From assembly GCF_000786105.1 (NCBI RefSeq), contig NZ_JTEV01000021.1, positions 62,001-126,000 on the forward strand: a DNA stretch of 64,000 nucleotides. Reading direction: 5' to 3'. Positions 51,214 to 60,261 of the stretch are shown piece by piece; the first letter of the stretch is position 1; the number at the start of each line of letters is the position of its first letter. Position numbers and translations under genes: made by a program. The DNA is from Bdellovibrio sp. ArHS. GTDB taxonomy: Bacteria; Bdellovibrionota; Bdellovibrionia; Bdellovibrionales; Bdellovibrionaceae. The notes beneath the pieces are model-generated. The model saw only the letters and a list, made by a program, of their open reading frames with translations, was not told the DNA's origin and did no database searches.

Positions 51214-52204
51214 GAAGACGTCCCTTCTTCCCCTGCTCAACCACTTCCAAGGAAGCACTCCAGAGCAATGAGGAGTCTGAGAAAAGTTGGCGCAGTTTGA
51301 CGGCGTCTTTTTCGGTGGTGATTAAATAGTCCGCCTTGGATTTGCGGAATTCATCTTCGATATGAGCCACATCCGCGGCCGTGTACTGGTGGTGATCGCG
51401 ATAATGCAGGCTTCGTTTTGAAACCTCTCCGATATTTCTCATCATTGTTTCAAAGACATCAGGGCGAGCGATTGCGGAAACTAGAAATAGATTTTTTTCT
51501 TTCAGCTCTTCTCGGGAAAGAACCGCCTTTGTCCCGCTGTTTTTCAAGTGATTGATTTGATAGCCCAGATAAAGAATTTCTTTATCCTTAGGCAGGCGAC
51601 TTTCCAAGGCCTTCATATCAGCCTCTGCCGCCAGATTGCATTTGGAAAGAACCAGAACATCGGCTCTTTCCACGCCATCCCAGGATTCGCGCGCTCGGCC
51701 TTCCGGCAAAACGGCGTAATTTTCAAGGCTTTCCGTTGCATCCAGGATCACTATGTTCAAATCACGATGCAACTTCCGATGTTGAAAACCATCGTCGACA
51801 ATCAAAAGATCAAATTGCTCTTGGCTGATAGCATATTTCGCCGTCTGCCATTTGCTGGGTCCGACAAAAACAGCCACTTCAGGATTGGACTGAGCCAAAA
51901 GGACTGGCTCGTCGCCATAGTAACGAGCGGCAAAAGGATGTTCGACATCCACCAACGACGGACTTGCCACATCCGCGCGATAAGAGCGACTGATCACCGC
52001 CACCTTTTTTCCCTCGGCAACCAGGGATTTCAAGCAGTAGTCGGTGATGGGCGTCTTTCCTGTTCCGCCGACTGTCAGATTGCCGATGCTGACAACTGGA
52101 ACCGGCGCCTTAAAAACCCGTATCATGCCACGGCTGTAGAGAGAGTTTTTAACCCCCACGACCTGGGTATACAAAAAAGATAAAGGTTTTAAGTAGTACT
52201 TCAT
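51185..52204 (-). CDS. lpxK: Tetraacyldisaccharide 4'-kinase LpxK
   Basis: A 339-residue inner-membrane-associated kinase of lipid A. The P-loop is VGGTGKTPI near residue 46, and DDGFQHRKLHRDLNIVILDAT near residue 135 is the family's signature with the catalytic Asp. All key residues look intact. The ATG overlaps the lpxB stop (ATGA). It is notable because B. bacteriovorus lipid A is reported to lack phosphate, yet this kinase is preserved. Confidence 0.95.
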   Translation of the reverse strand: MKYYLKPLSFLYTQVVGVKNSLYSRGMIRVFKAPVPVVSIGNLTVGGTGKTPITDYCLKSLVAEGKKVAVISRSYRADVASPSLVDVEHPFAARYYGDEPVLLAQSNPEVAVFVGPSKWQTAKYAISQEQFDLLIVDDGFQHRKLHRDLNIVILDATESLENYAVLPEGRARESWDGVERADVLVLSKCNLAAEADMKALESRLPKDKEILYLGYQINHLKNSGTKAVLSREELKEKNLFLVSAIARPDVFETMMRNIGEVSKRSLHYRDHHQYTAADVAHIEDEFRKSKADYLITTEKDAVKLRQLFSDSSLLWSASLEVVEQGKKGRLHELICQILR

Positions 52205-53352
52205 TTTGTTAAGTATTTATCCAAAGCTTTGACAACCCGTTGAGTGGCGCCACGATCCCCCAAATACTTCCGCAGTTCTTCCAAATCATGGACGACCTGA
52301 GCCTTATATGCAGGATCTATGATATACTTTTCCAGTAAAGAAGCCAAATGTTCGGGGGTCACCTCCGACTGAAATCTTTCTGGCACAGCCTCTTTGTTTA
52401 AAATCAGATTCACTAATCCAAAATATTTTGTCCCGCGCACCATCAGCTTGGCGAAAACGCCGGTCAGCCACTTCATGCGGTACATGATCACCATGGGCTT
52501 CTTCAGAATTCCCACTTGCAGTGTTGCCGTGCCCGAAGCGACTAGCATCATATCCACAAGATGAATCATCCGGAACGGTTCGTCTTTCAAAAGTACATAG
52601 GGAAGACGGAAGTCCTCCAAATACTCTTGCATTTTTTCTTTTGAAAATGTTGGCGCCGTTAAGATGACAACTTTTAGATTCGGATATTTTTTTGCCAACA
52701 CTCGCGCGGTATCCAATTGGATCTGGAAATGTTGTTTCAACTCCAAACGACGACTTCCGGGCATCAAACCCAGAACAATCTCATCATCCCGGATTCCGCA
52801 CTGATTGCGATGGATCTTTAGATAGTCTTTGTCATTTAAAAGTTTGTCATCGAGTTCATCCAAAAGTGGATGCCCCACGAATTCAACGGGAACTTCGTGT
52901 TCCTCGTAAAAAGGCACTTCAAATGGAAAGAGGACGAAAACCTCTTTGCAATATTTCTTAATGGTTTTTACGCGCCCCTTACGCCATGCCCATACTTGCG
53001 GCGAGATGTAATAGACAACGGGAATTCCCATCGCATGAAGCTTCTTGGCAAGCATCAGATTGAATTCGGGATAGTCCATGACAATGGCCACTTTCGGGCG
53101 TCTTTTTTCCGCCTCGACGACGAGGCTGTCAAAAACGCCTTTCAGATGACTGTACTGAGCGATGATTTCAGCGGCCCCGACCACAGCCATTTCTTCGGAT
53201 TTTCCCAGACGTTCAAATCCGATATCTTCCATATCCTGGCTGCCCACACCAAACGCGTGAACCTGTCGACCCTGTTTTTTCCAGGCTTCAAGAATTCTTT
53301 GCGCATAGGTGACACTTGAGGCTTCCGCCGCAACAATCAAAACCTGATCCAT
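52201..53352 (-). CDS. lpxB: Lipid-A-disaccharide synthase LpxB
   Basis: A 383-residue GT19 enzyme joining two acylated sugar units into the lipid A disaccharide. VLIVAAEASSVTYAQRI, VVYYISPQVWAWRKGRV, LGLMPGSRRLEL and VASGTATLQVGILKKPMVIMYRM are all family motifs in the right order. The ATG at 53352 shares one base with the stop of the upstream oxidoreductase (TGATG). The frame also stays open upstream to 53412 but that part lies inside the neighbour. Confidence 0.96.
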   Translation of the reverse strand: MDQVLIVAAEASSVTYAQRILEAWKKQGRQVHAFGVGSQDMEDIGFERLGKSEEMAVVGAAEIIAQYSHLKGVFDSLVVEAEKRRPKVAIVMDYPEFNLMLAKKLHAMGIPVVYYISPQVWAWRKGRVKTIKKYCKEVFVLFPFEVPFYEEHEVPVEFVGHPLLDELDDKLLNDKDYLKIHRNQCGIRDDEIVLGLMPGSRRLELKQHFQIQLDTARVLAKKYPNLKVVILTAPTFSKEKMQEYLEDFRLPYVLLKDEPFRMIHLVDMMLVASGTATLQVGILKKPMVIMYRMKWLTGVFAKLMVRGTKYFGLVNLILNKEAVPERFQSEVTPEHLASLLEKYIIDPAYKAQVVHDLEELRKYLGDRGATQRVVKALDKYLTK

Positions 53353-54287
53353 CAGCCCTCGATCCATCTTTGCACATCTTCGATGGCTTTTAGTGCAACC
53401 AGACCGTCCCAACCTGTGACCACGGGCTTTTTATTATTTATAACAGCGTCCACGAATGCATCTGTTTCTTTTTGCAAAGCATCCGCTTTTTCCAAAGTCC
53501 ATTTGGTAAACTTCACCAGTTCGTCACCACCGGCACCCTTTTCACCTTTTTCCAGCTCATGGGTCCCTGTGTTGGCAAACAGGGTGAAATCATCCTCGAT
53601 AACACGCACGGATCTTTGCATCGTCGAAGCAACACGACTGACATTGATGATCCCCACCACACCATTTTTCATTTTGAAAGTGACGGAAGCCGTGTCCAGC
53701 TCTTTCGAGATAAGTTTTGTTCCTGTGCCCACCATGGATTCAATTTCGCTGCTGCCACTTAAAAAGAACAGCATATCGATATCATGAATCATAAGGTCAT
53801 GCAGAACGCTGACATCCGCACCACGGGCTTTGTAAGTCGCCATGCGGGTCATTTCAATCAAACGCGGCTTTTTCAAATTCTTTTTTACTTCCACAACGGA
53901 AGGATTGAAGCGTTCAATATGCCCTACCGCCAACTTTAAGTTGTTCTTTTCCGCTAGAGCGACAAGCTCTTCCGCCTGCGCCAACGTGGCCGTGATCGGT
54001 TTTTCAACATTCACGTGCACGCCGTTTTGCAGGAACAGCTTAGCCACCTCGAAGTGACTAAGAGTGCTGGCTGCCACAGTCACCAGATCCACCTGTCCCA
54101 AAAGATCCTGTGGACGATGAAAGCTTTTAACGCCAAGCTCGGCAGCGATTTTGTCCGCTTGCGCCGGGAAGTGATCACAGACCCCAATCAGTTCTACCTG
54201 AGGGTTGTTTTTATATTTCTGAGCATGAAAATTACCGAGATAACCAACGCCAACGACGGCAGCTCTTAATTTTTTTCCAGAAGTCAT
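53352..54287 (-). CDS. Gfo/Idh/MocA oxidoreductase, GnnA-like (UDP-GlcNAc 3-oxidation) candidate
   Basis: A 311-residue NAD-dependent sugar oxidoreductase: Rossmann motif VVGVGYLGNFHAQKY at about 11-25, VNVEKPITATLAQAEEL (EKP catalytic Lys) near 93, and LHDLMIHDIDMLFFL with His/Asp near 175. It lies between lpxA and lpxB, the position of gnnA in Acidithiobacillus ferrooxidans, where GnnA and GnnB convert UDP-GlcNAc to the 3-amino sugar for lipid A. No transaminase (gnnB) is in this window. Start ATG 54287 has an AGGAGA site. Confidence 0.8.
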   Translation of the reverse strand: MTSGKKLRAAVVGVGYLGNFHAQKYKNNPQVELIGVCDHFPAQADKIAAELGVKSFHRPQDLLGQVDLVTVAASTLSHFEVAKLFLQNGVHVNVEKPITATLAQAEELVALAEKNNLKLAVGHIERFNPSVVEVKKNLKKPRLIEMTRMATYKARGADVSVLHDLMIHDIDMLFFLSGSSEIESMVGTGTKLISKELDTASVTFKMKNGVVGIINVSRVASTMQRSVRVIEDDFTLFANTGTHELEKGEKGAGGDELVKFTKWTLEKADALQKETDAFVDAVINNKKPVVTGWDGLVALKAIEDVQRWIEG

Positions 54288-54326
54288 TTTAAAATCTCCT
54301 GATTCCAGATCCAAGGGCGACGCCCT

Positions 54327-55151
54327 TTATTCATCATCTTGCCAGCCCTTAGGGCTTCTATCGACAGCAATACCTCGCTTCGAAGACTTAATGAAGTTGA
54401 TGAAGTACTCAATGTTAGGACTCATAACACACTCTTGCTTAATGCGTTCGATACCTTCATCGACGGTGTGCGATCCCATGATGATAATGCGAATAGCCTT
54501 ATGCACATTGGCCACTTCTTCACGCGGGAATCCTTTGCGAGAAAGGCCGATCTTGTTGGTCGCACGAATCGTCGCGTAGTTTCCTTGCGCGCGAGAAAAA
54601 GGCAAAATGTCCTTATTCACGATCGAAGATCCCGCGATGAAGGCGCCGCGCCCTACTTTAGTGAACTGATTCAACGCGGACACCCCACCGATCGTCACAT
54701 TGTCTTCAATTTCACAATGGCCACCCAAATGACAGCCATTCACGATCACCACGTTGTTGCCAATATGACAGTCATGTCCGACGTGCGTGTAAGCCATCAA
54801 TAGACAGTTGTCGCCGACGGACGTTACACCGCCACCTTTGGGCGTTCCGATATTCACCGTAGTGAATTCGCGGAAGGTATTATTTTTTCCAATGATTAAC
54901 TTTGTGGGTTCACCTTTATAAGAAACGTCTTGAGGAGGACCACCGATGACAGCACCTGGAGAGAAATGATTGTTTTCGCCAATTTCCAAAACACCATGGC
55001 GAGAACCCAAGGTCACATGACCTTCTATAAAAGTGCCTTTGCCAATTTTAACTTTACCTTGAATCAAGCAGTACGGACCGATTTCAACATCGTCTGCTAT
55101 TTCAGCTTCGGGAGAGATAACACTGCTTGGATGAACTTTATAATTTGCCAT
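54327..55151 (-). CDS. lpxA: UDP-N-acetylglucosamine (or 3-amino analogue) acyltransferase LpxA
   Basis: A 274-residue left-handed beta-helix acyltransferase that starts lipid A synthesis by adding a 3-hydroxyacyl chain. Hexapeptide repeats run from VHPSSVISPEAEI; the catalytic His lies in YTHVGHDCHIGNN near residue 120, and NKIGLSRKGFPREEV begins the C-terminal helical domain. Size is close to E. coli LpxA (262). Start ATG 55151 is preferred over an ATG at 55160 that touches AAGGTA. Followed by the GnnA-like gene. Confidence 0.95.
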   Translation of the reverse strand: MANYKVHPSSVISPEAEIADDVEIGPYCLIQGKVKIGKGTFIEGHVTLGSRHGVLEIGENNHFSPGAVIGGPPQDVSYKGEPTKLIIGKNNTFREFTTVNIGTPKGGGVTSVGDNCLLMAYTHVGHDCHIGNNVVIVNGCHLGGHCEIEDNVTIGGVSALNQFTKVGRGAFIAGSSIVNKDILPFSRAQGNYATIRATNKIGLSRKGFPREEVANVHKAIRIIIMGSHTVDEGIERIKQECVMSPNIEYFINFIKSSKRGIAVDRSPKGWQDDE

Positions 55152-55174
55152 GAATACCATTACCTTAAACTAGA

Positions 55175-55197
55175 AAAGGGCCTTTCCAGGCCCCTTT
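55175..55197 (-). terminator. Terminator or attenuator between skp and lpxA
   Basis: Minus-strand AAAGGGGCCTGGAAAGGCCC folds into a GC-rich hairpin (stem GGGCCT/AGGCCC, 55178-55193) followed by TTTTCTAGTTT. It may separate bamA-skp expression from the lipid A genes. Confidence 0.65.
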
Positions 55198-55212
55198 CGT
55201 TTTATCTGAGAA

Positions 55213-55713
55213 CTACTTTTCTTTTTCGAAGGCCGTAATCACTTCTTGTGTTAAATCCGCCTCAGGTGTTGCATAAAGCACCATCTGGGAGTTTTCGATC
55301 ACCATTGTGTAGCCTTTGTCTTTTGCGATCTTGCCGATCACTTTTTTCATTTTTTCCAAAATCGGCGCCGTCAATTCGCGCTCTTTCTTTTGGATTTCAA
55401 CTTGGCTTTTGCCAACAACATCACGGTACTTCAACATTTCTTCTTGGAATTCCGCTTGTTTTTTGCCTAGAGCATCTTCAGAAAGAACAGACTTTTTCTT
55501 TTCCAAGTCTTCGCCCATTTTCTTCAAATCAGCTTCTTTCTTTTCCAATTCTTTTTTCTTTTTATTGAACTCTGTTTCAAGTTCCGTTTTTGCTTTCTTA
55601 CCTGCAGAAGTAGATTGAATAGCTTTTTGCATATCCACGTAACCTACTTTTGCTTCCGCTTGTGCAAAGGATGCCGTCATAAGCATGCTTAGCACGATCA
55701 ACATTTTTTTCAT
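55213..55713 (-). CDS. skp: Periplasmic chaperone Skp/OmpH
   Basis: A 166-residue exported protein (signal ending SFAQA). Mature sequence starts KVGYVDMQKAIQSTSAGKKAK, the Skp/OmpH signature, followed by a long charged coiled coil (about 50-105, rich in Lys and Glu) and the C-terminal trimerisation part ending VITAFEKEK. Skp holds unfolded outer-membrane proteins for the Bam complex. It lies just after bamA, as in many Gram-negative genomes. GGAGGATTG precedes the ATG at 55713. Confidence 0.92.
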   Translation of the reverse strand: MKKMLIVLSMLMTASFAQAEAKVGYVDMQKAIQSTSAGKKAKTELETEFNKKKKELEKKEADLKKMGEDLEKKKSVLSEDALGKKQAEFQEEMLKYRDVVGKSQVEIQKKERELTAPILEKMKKVIGKIAKDKGYTMVIENSQMVLYATPEADLTQEVITAFEKEK

Positions 55714-55772
55714 CAATCCTCCTTAAAGGTTTCTATTTCATTCCAACTGCCAACCCGCCCCGCGCATTCGCA

Positions 55773-58166
55773 CTAGAAGCTAGGCCCGATCGAAAACTCA
55801 AACACGGTGGCGTCGTGATAAAGTGGATCGCGATTCAATGGGAAACCCCATTCAAAACGCAGGACCCCGATCGGAGAGTACCAGCGGATACCGAAGCCGA
55901 CGTCCGCGTAGAAGTTATCTTCAGATAAGAGATCGTCCGCAGCACCGACGTCGAAGAATCCAGCACCCATGATGCCAGCTTCTTTCACCAAAGGGAACTG
56001 TAATTCCGTCTGGTACATAGCCTGCTGAGTACCACCATAGAAACGCATCGCACGTTTTGTGGCTTCTTCGTCACTAATCCCCGGGTTGTCCGCGATGATC
56101 TTCGCTTTGATCTTGTTGGATAGTTTCATTTTACCCACACGGTACGAACGATAACCACGCAATGAATAAGGGCCACCAAGAAGATAAAGCTCACTGAAAG
56201 GCACGTCTTGGCCTTCCAAAGAATCGATGCGGGCGTAACTGATGTTATTTCGCCACACCACATCCCAGAAGAGGTTTTTATAATAACGGAAATTCGTATT
56301 CATACGAGTGAACTTCAAATCCCCGCCTAGACCTGCATACTCATAAGATGCACTTGCGTACATCCCTTTGGTCGGCATTTGACGGTCATTGCGAGTGTCA
56401 TAGTCAATTGTCGCGGTAACCGACGAAGTCACGCCCGATGCTGTTTCGAGAGGGAACAAATCACGGTCCGTTAAAGACTGCTCTTCACTATCGAATTTTT
56501 CTTCCAAGAGCGTATCATCGTATTTATAGCGCAGATATCCGCGAGTGAACTCTGCCAAGGGATGACCAAAGCGGATCGCCCCGCCGGTGTGCTTTTCATC
56601 GTAGTCCGCACGCGCCGAGTTCGCACTTTGATAAAGGTCACCACCCACCGACCAAAGTGTGTCGTTGAAGTACGGCTCAGTGAACGAAAGACTGTAGTAA
56701 CTTCCGGTATTACTTAGATTCAGTGAAGCACCAAGGTTTTGACCTTTTCCTAAAAAGTTCGCCTGATTGATTGACCCCTGTAACGTGAAACCTTGGGACG
56801 TTCCGTAACCGGCCCCTAATTGAATCTGCCCGGTATTTCTTTCCTTCACGGCAATATCCACATTCATCACTTCCGTGCGCTCAGGATCAATCGAGGTCTT
56901 AAAGTTGACCTCTTCAAAGTAACCCAAACGTTGGATATTTTCTAAGGACTGACGACGGCGGGTTTCGTTGTAAAGCTCGCCCTCATTGATTTTTAACTCG
57001 CGACGGATGACTTTATCACGCGTCTTCGTATTGCCGATCATGTTGATCTTACCGAAGTAAACTTTAGAACCCTTGTCGAATTCGAAGATCAAATTCACTT
57101 TGCGTTCTTTGGCATTGAAGGCCGTGCGCGGAATCACGTTGGCATAGGCGTAGCCCAGATCTCCATATTTCGCCGTCAACTCGCTGATGTCTTTTTGCAA
57201 AACATCGTAGGCAAAAACACCGTTATCGTCGATCTTGATCGCCTCATACAACTCTTGCTTCGGAAACAGAATATCGCCGGCGAAATCCACTTCGCCAACA
57301 TCATACTGTTCACCTTCCTCAATCCGAATGGTAATGTAGATATTTTTCTTATCCGGCGTCACTGTCACTTGCGGACGGTCGACTTTTGCTTGGACATAAC
57401 CTTGATTCCAATACAGGAAGCGCAGGATCTGCACGTCGCGCTCAAACATCTCTTGCTTGTATTGACCAGAGCCCGAAAGGCCCGAGAAGAAGCCGCCTTC
57501 CTGAGTCAGCATTTTCGATTTCAGCTGCCCATCGCCCAGGTTTTTATTACCCAGAAACGTGATCTTCTTCACTTTGACTTTGTCATTTTCACGAACTTTG
57601 AAAACCAAGCGGACGGTTTCGTCTTTATTGATATTTTGAACTTCAGCGTCCACCTTCGCCAGGAAATAACCTTTGTCTTCGTAAAGCTTTTGGATTTTTT
57701 CAACGGCCTCTTTGACCTTGGCCATGTTTAACAACTGATACGCTTTGATTCCCGTGGCATCGGCGATGTCGTCAGACTTCACTTCGCTATTGCCTTCGTA
57801 AGTGATTTCCACAATGGAAGGCTTCTCAAGAACTTTGTAAGTCAAAACAACATCTTTGCCGGTCACCTGACGACTGACTTCAATGTCGTTAAAGAATCCC
57901 AGCTTAAACAACGCTTCCACATCATCGCGAATGCTTTGCGCAGAATACTCGGCACCCACCTTAGAAGTGATCTTGGTTAGAATCGCATCTTTTTCAATTT
58001 TACGATTTCCCGCGACCTCGATGTTTTTGATCACCAAGCCCGATGGCACCGGCGCCGCCGCTTGTACAGACGCCTTCGAGTTTTTAGCGGTTTTCTTCTT
58101 GGCGGGAGCAGCCCAACCCATCGAAAATAAAGAAGTAATTAACAAGACACAAAGAAGCTTACTCAA
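55773..58166 (-). CDS. bamA: Outer-membrane protein assembly factor BamA
   Basis: A 797-residue protein: signal peptide, an Ala/Lys-rich linker, five POTRA domains (first starts VIKNIEVAGNRKIEKDAIL; last VYFGKINMIGNTKTRDKVI near 345) and a C-terminal 16-strand barrel with the lid-loop motif LRGYRSY near residue 680 and final FSIGPSF. BamA inserts beta-barrel proteins into the outer membrane. The start codon is TTG at 58166, 7 bases after GGGGA; an in-frame stop sits two codons upstream, so no earlier start is possible. Confidence 0.95.
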   Translation of the reverse strand: MSKLLCVLLITSLFSMGWAAPAKKKTAKNSKASVQAAAPVPSGLVIKNIEVAGNRKIEKDAILTKITSKVGAEYSAQSIRDDVEALFKLGFFNDIEVSRQVTGKDVVLTYKVLEKPSIVEITYEGNSEVKSDDIADATGIKAYQLLNMAKVKEAVEKIQKLYEDKGYFLAKVDAEVQNINKDETVRLVFKVRENDKVKVKKITFLGNKNLGDGQLKSKMLTQEGGFFSGLSGSGQYKQEMFERDVQILRFLYWNQGYVQAKVDRPQVTVTPDKKNIYITIRIEEGEQYDVGEVDFAGDILFPKQELYEAIKIDDNGVFAYDVLQKDISELTAKYGDLGYAYANVIPRTAFNAKERKVNLIFEFDKGSKVYFGKINMIGNTKTRDKVIRRELKINEGELYNETRRRQSLENIQRLGYFEEVNFKTSIDPERTEVMNVDIAVKERNTGQIQLGAGYGTSQGFTLQGSINQANFLGKGQNLGASLNLSNTGSYYSLSFTEPYFNDTLWSVGGDLYQSANSARADYDEKHTGGAIRFGHPLAEFTRGYLRYKYDDTLLEEKFDSEEQSLTDRDLFPLETASGVTSSVTATIDYDTRNDRQMPTKGMYASASYEYAGLGGDLKFTRMNTNFRYYKNLFWDVVWRNNISYARIDSLEGQDVPFSELYLLGGPYSLRGYRSYRVGKMKLSNKIKAKIIADNPGISDEEATKRAMRFYGGTQQAMYQTELQFPLVKEAGIMGAGFFDVGAADDLLSEDNFYADVGFGIRWYSPIGVLRFEWGFPLNRDPLYHDATVFEFSIGPSF

Positions 58167-58235
58167 AGTTCATTCCCCGCAGCGCGATTTTCAAAAATCT
58201 ATAAGATTTCTGCATACTTACAAATTTATTGGGGA

Positions 58236-58264
58236 ATCGTAACTTAAGACCAAGGTCCTGTCAA
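58236..58264 (-). promoter_or_regulatory. Sigma-70-type promoter of bamA
   Basis: Minus-strand TTGACA (58264-58259), a 17-base spacer and TACGAT (58241-58236). The predicted start is near 58229, about 63 bases before the TTG start of bamA. Confidence 0.7.
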
Positions 58265-58352
58265 AGAAGACGCGCCGCGCGCGCAAGCGCCTGCCGCTTT
58301 TTTACCCAATGGGAAGCTTAAATGATGCTGCGTAGAGCAAAAAAAAGAGTCG

Positions 58353-59033
58353 CTAGATCCAGACGCCATCTTTCATTCGGTACACCTTAGGGAACTTCGT
58401 TGCAAACGTCAGATCGTGAGTGACGACGACCAAGGCGAGCTTCATCTCTTCTTTGAGTCGAAAGAACAACTCTTGGATCTTACCACTTGTCTGAGAATCT
58501 AAATTTCCCGTGGGCTCATCAGCGAATAAAATCTTCGGGTGTCGCACCAAGGCGCGCGCGATGGCCACACGCTGCAACTCTCCACCAGAAAGTTGATTCG
58601 GATAGTGTTCGCGGCGCTCAGAAAGCCCCATAAAATCTAAAAGATGCAAAGCCTTCTCGCGCGCCTGCTTCGGCGATTCGCCCGCGACACGACAGGGAAT
58701 CATGATATTTTCCAAAGCCGTGAATTCACCTAACAAGTGATGAAACTGAAATACAAAGCCCATTTCAGAATTGCGAAAGCGCGACAGCTCTTCATCATCC
58801 ATCGCCAAAAGATCGCGCCCTTCGCAAATCAGCTCGCCCTTGTTCGGACGATCTAAGGTCCCCATGATCTGCAACAGAGTGCTCTTACCCGCTCCTGAAG
58901 ATCCCAGAATCGCCAGCGCTTCGCCCTCTTTGATTTCCAGACTGATGCCGCGAAGGATTTCAAGTTCCCCGGTTCCTTGGGTATAGGACTTGTGAATATC
59001 TGTGGCTTTCAAAAAAACTTGAGTGTCATTCAT
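58353..59033 (-). CDS. lolD: Lipoprotein-release ABC transporter ATPase LolD
   Basis: A 226-residue ATP-binding subunit. Walker A is GSSGAGKST near 44, the Q-loop is [19 protein letters not shown], the signature [16 protein letters not shown] is near 143-158, and Walker [13 protein letters not shown] follows. MacB/LolD family; the adjacent LolC/E-type permease makes LolD most likely. The ATG overlaps the permease stop by 8 bases. Confidence 0.92.
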   Translation of the reverse strand: MNDTQVFLKATDIHKSYTQGTGELEILRGISLEIKEGEALAILGSSGAGKSTLLQIMGTLDRPNKGELICEGRDLLAMDDEELSRFRNSEMGFVFQFHHLLGEFTALENIMIPCRVAGESPKQAREKALHLLDFMGLSERREHYPNQLSGGELQRVAIARALVRHPKILFADEPTGNLDSQTSGKIQELFFRLKEEMKLALVVVTHDLTFATKFPKVYRMKDGVWI

Positions 59034-60261
59034 TGCGAAGCCCTTCCACGGGGTTCAGCCGCCCGCCCCGCCGCGCAGGAGCTAAGGTGGCGATGAAACA
59101 GATTACTAAAGTCGCCACAATAATGGCGATAGAGTCGACCAAGCGAATGTTCACATCGATGGAATCCAGACGATACACTTCCCCAGCGATCAGCCCCAAT
59201 CGGCTTTGGGCAAAATTAAAGAGAAGACATAGAATGAATCCCAGGATAAAGCCAAAGAAAATACCGATCGCCCCCATGAGCAAACCCTGGAAAGCGAAAA
59301 TTTTGACGATGTCTTTGCGGGATAGGCCCACTGTTTTTAGAATCGCGATATCTTTATAGCGACGAACCACATTCACTAAAAGAGTAGAAGAGACATTGAA
59401 CGCCGCCACCAAGGTGATAATCAGAACAACGAAGAAAATTCCGGGACGTTCCACGCTCACGGCCTCGAAAAGATTCTCATTAGAATCCCGCCAATCGCGC
59501 ACCCAGTATGGAGATCCCAACACATGACTGAGATTGAAGGCCGCCTGGCGGGCATAGTCCACATCTTGAAAACGCAAAAGCAAGCCTGAGTAACGATCTC
59601 CGATATCAGCAAGTTTTTGCGTGGCTTGCAAATCACTGAGTATGAAGCGCTCGTTCCAATCGTACTTTCCTAAATCCAAAATTCCGTGCAGTTGAAACTC
59701 GCCTACGCGACGTTGAAATTTTGACGGATCGACAGTATCAGCCACCGGAACCACCACGCGAAATCTGTCGCCTACCTTTAAATTCATCTTCGCCGCCAAG
59801 CCCTTGCCCATCAAGGCGAACGGGACTTCCGACGAAGATGACGAGGTCAGATCCGCAGATCCACTCATCACACGTTTGTTGAAGTTGAGAACTTTAGAAA
59901 CCTCTTGGGTGTCCACGCCTTGAATCAGAATGCCCGAAATCTTTCCCTGATGCGCTAAAACGGCTTCAATAAAAACAAATCGGGACGCGCCCACTAACGT
60001 GGGCTCAGCTTTACGAATGCGCTCTTCAAGCTCTTTGTAATCGTCGGGAAAACGCGATCGTTTAACCACCTGAGCATGACCAGAGACATCGGCCATGGCA
60101 TGTTTCAGAGTGGATTCAAATCCGCTCATCACGGCCATCGAGGCCACCAAAGCGGCCACACCCAGAATCAATCCCAAGAGCGACAAAGGTGCCGAGCCCC
60201 CGAAAAGAGTCTTTCGGGAAATCAGCAATCGCCATGCAATCCACATCAAGGATTTATTCAC
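59026..60261 (-). CDS. Lipoprotein-release permease, LolC/LolE type
   Basis: A 411-residue inner-membrane subunit: one N-terminal membrane helix (LGLILGVAALVASMAVMSGFE), a large periplasmic domain (about 50-270), and three C-terminal helices in the FtsX/MacB fold. NSNMAVMSGFE-like start and VEGLRNE end match LolC/E. Only one permease gene is present here, so a homodimer (LolF-like) or a second copy elsewhere is possible. The start is GTG at 60261, overlapping the prfB stop by 4 bases (GTGA). Confidence 0.88.
   Translation of the reverse strand: MNKSLMWIAWRLLISRKTLFGGSAPLSLLGLILGVAALVASMAVMSGFESTLKHAMADVSGHAQVVKRSRFPDDYKELEERIRKAEPTLVGASRFVFIEAVLAHQGKISGILIQGVDTQEVSKVLNFNKRVMSGSADLTSSSSSEVPFALMGKGLAAKMNLKVGDRFRVVVPVADTVDPSKFQRRVGEFQLHGILDLGKYDWNERFILSDLQATQKLADIGDRYSGLLLRFQDVDYARQAAFNLSHVLGSPYWVRDWRDSNENLFEAVSVERPGIFFVVLIITLVAAFNVSSTLLVNVVRRYKDIAILKTVGLSRKDIVKIFAFQGLLMGAIGIFFGFILGFILCLLFNFAQSRLGLIAGEVYRLDSIDVNIRLVDSIAIIVATLVICFIATLAPARRGGRLNPVEGLRNE

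Noticed and set aside
51548-52183. 211-codon open frame antisense to lpxK
   Set aside because: lpxK is certain from its motifs and the antisense product has no domain or initiation signal.
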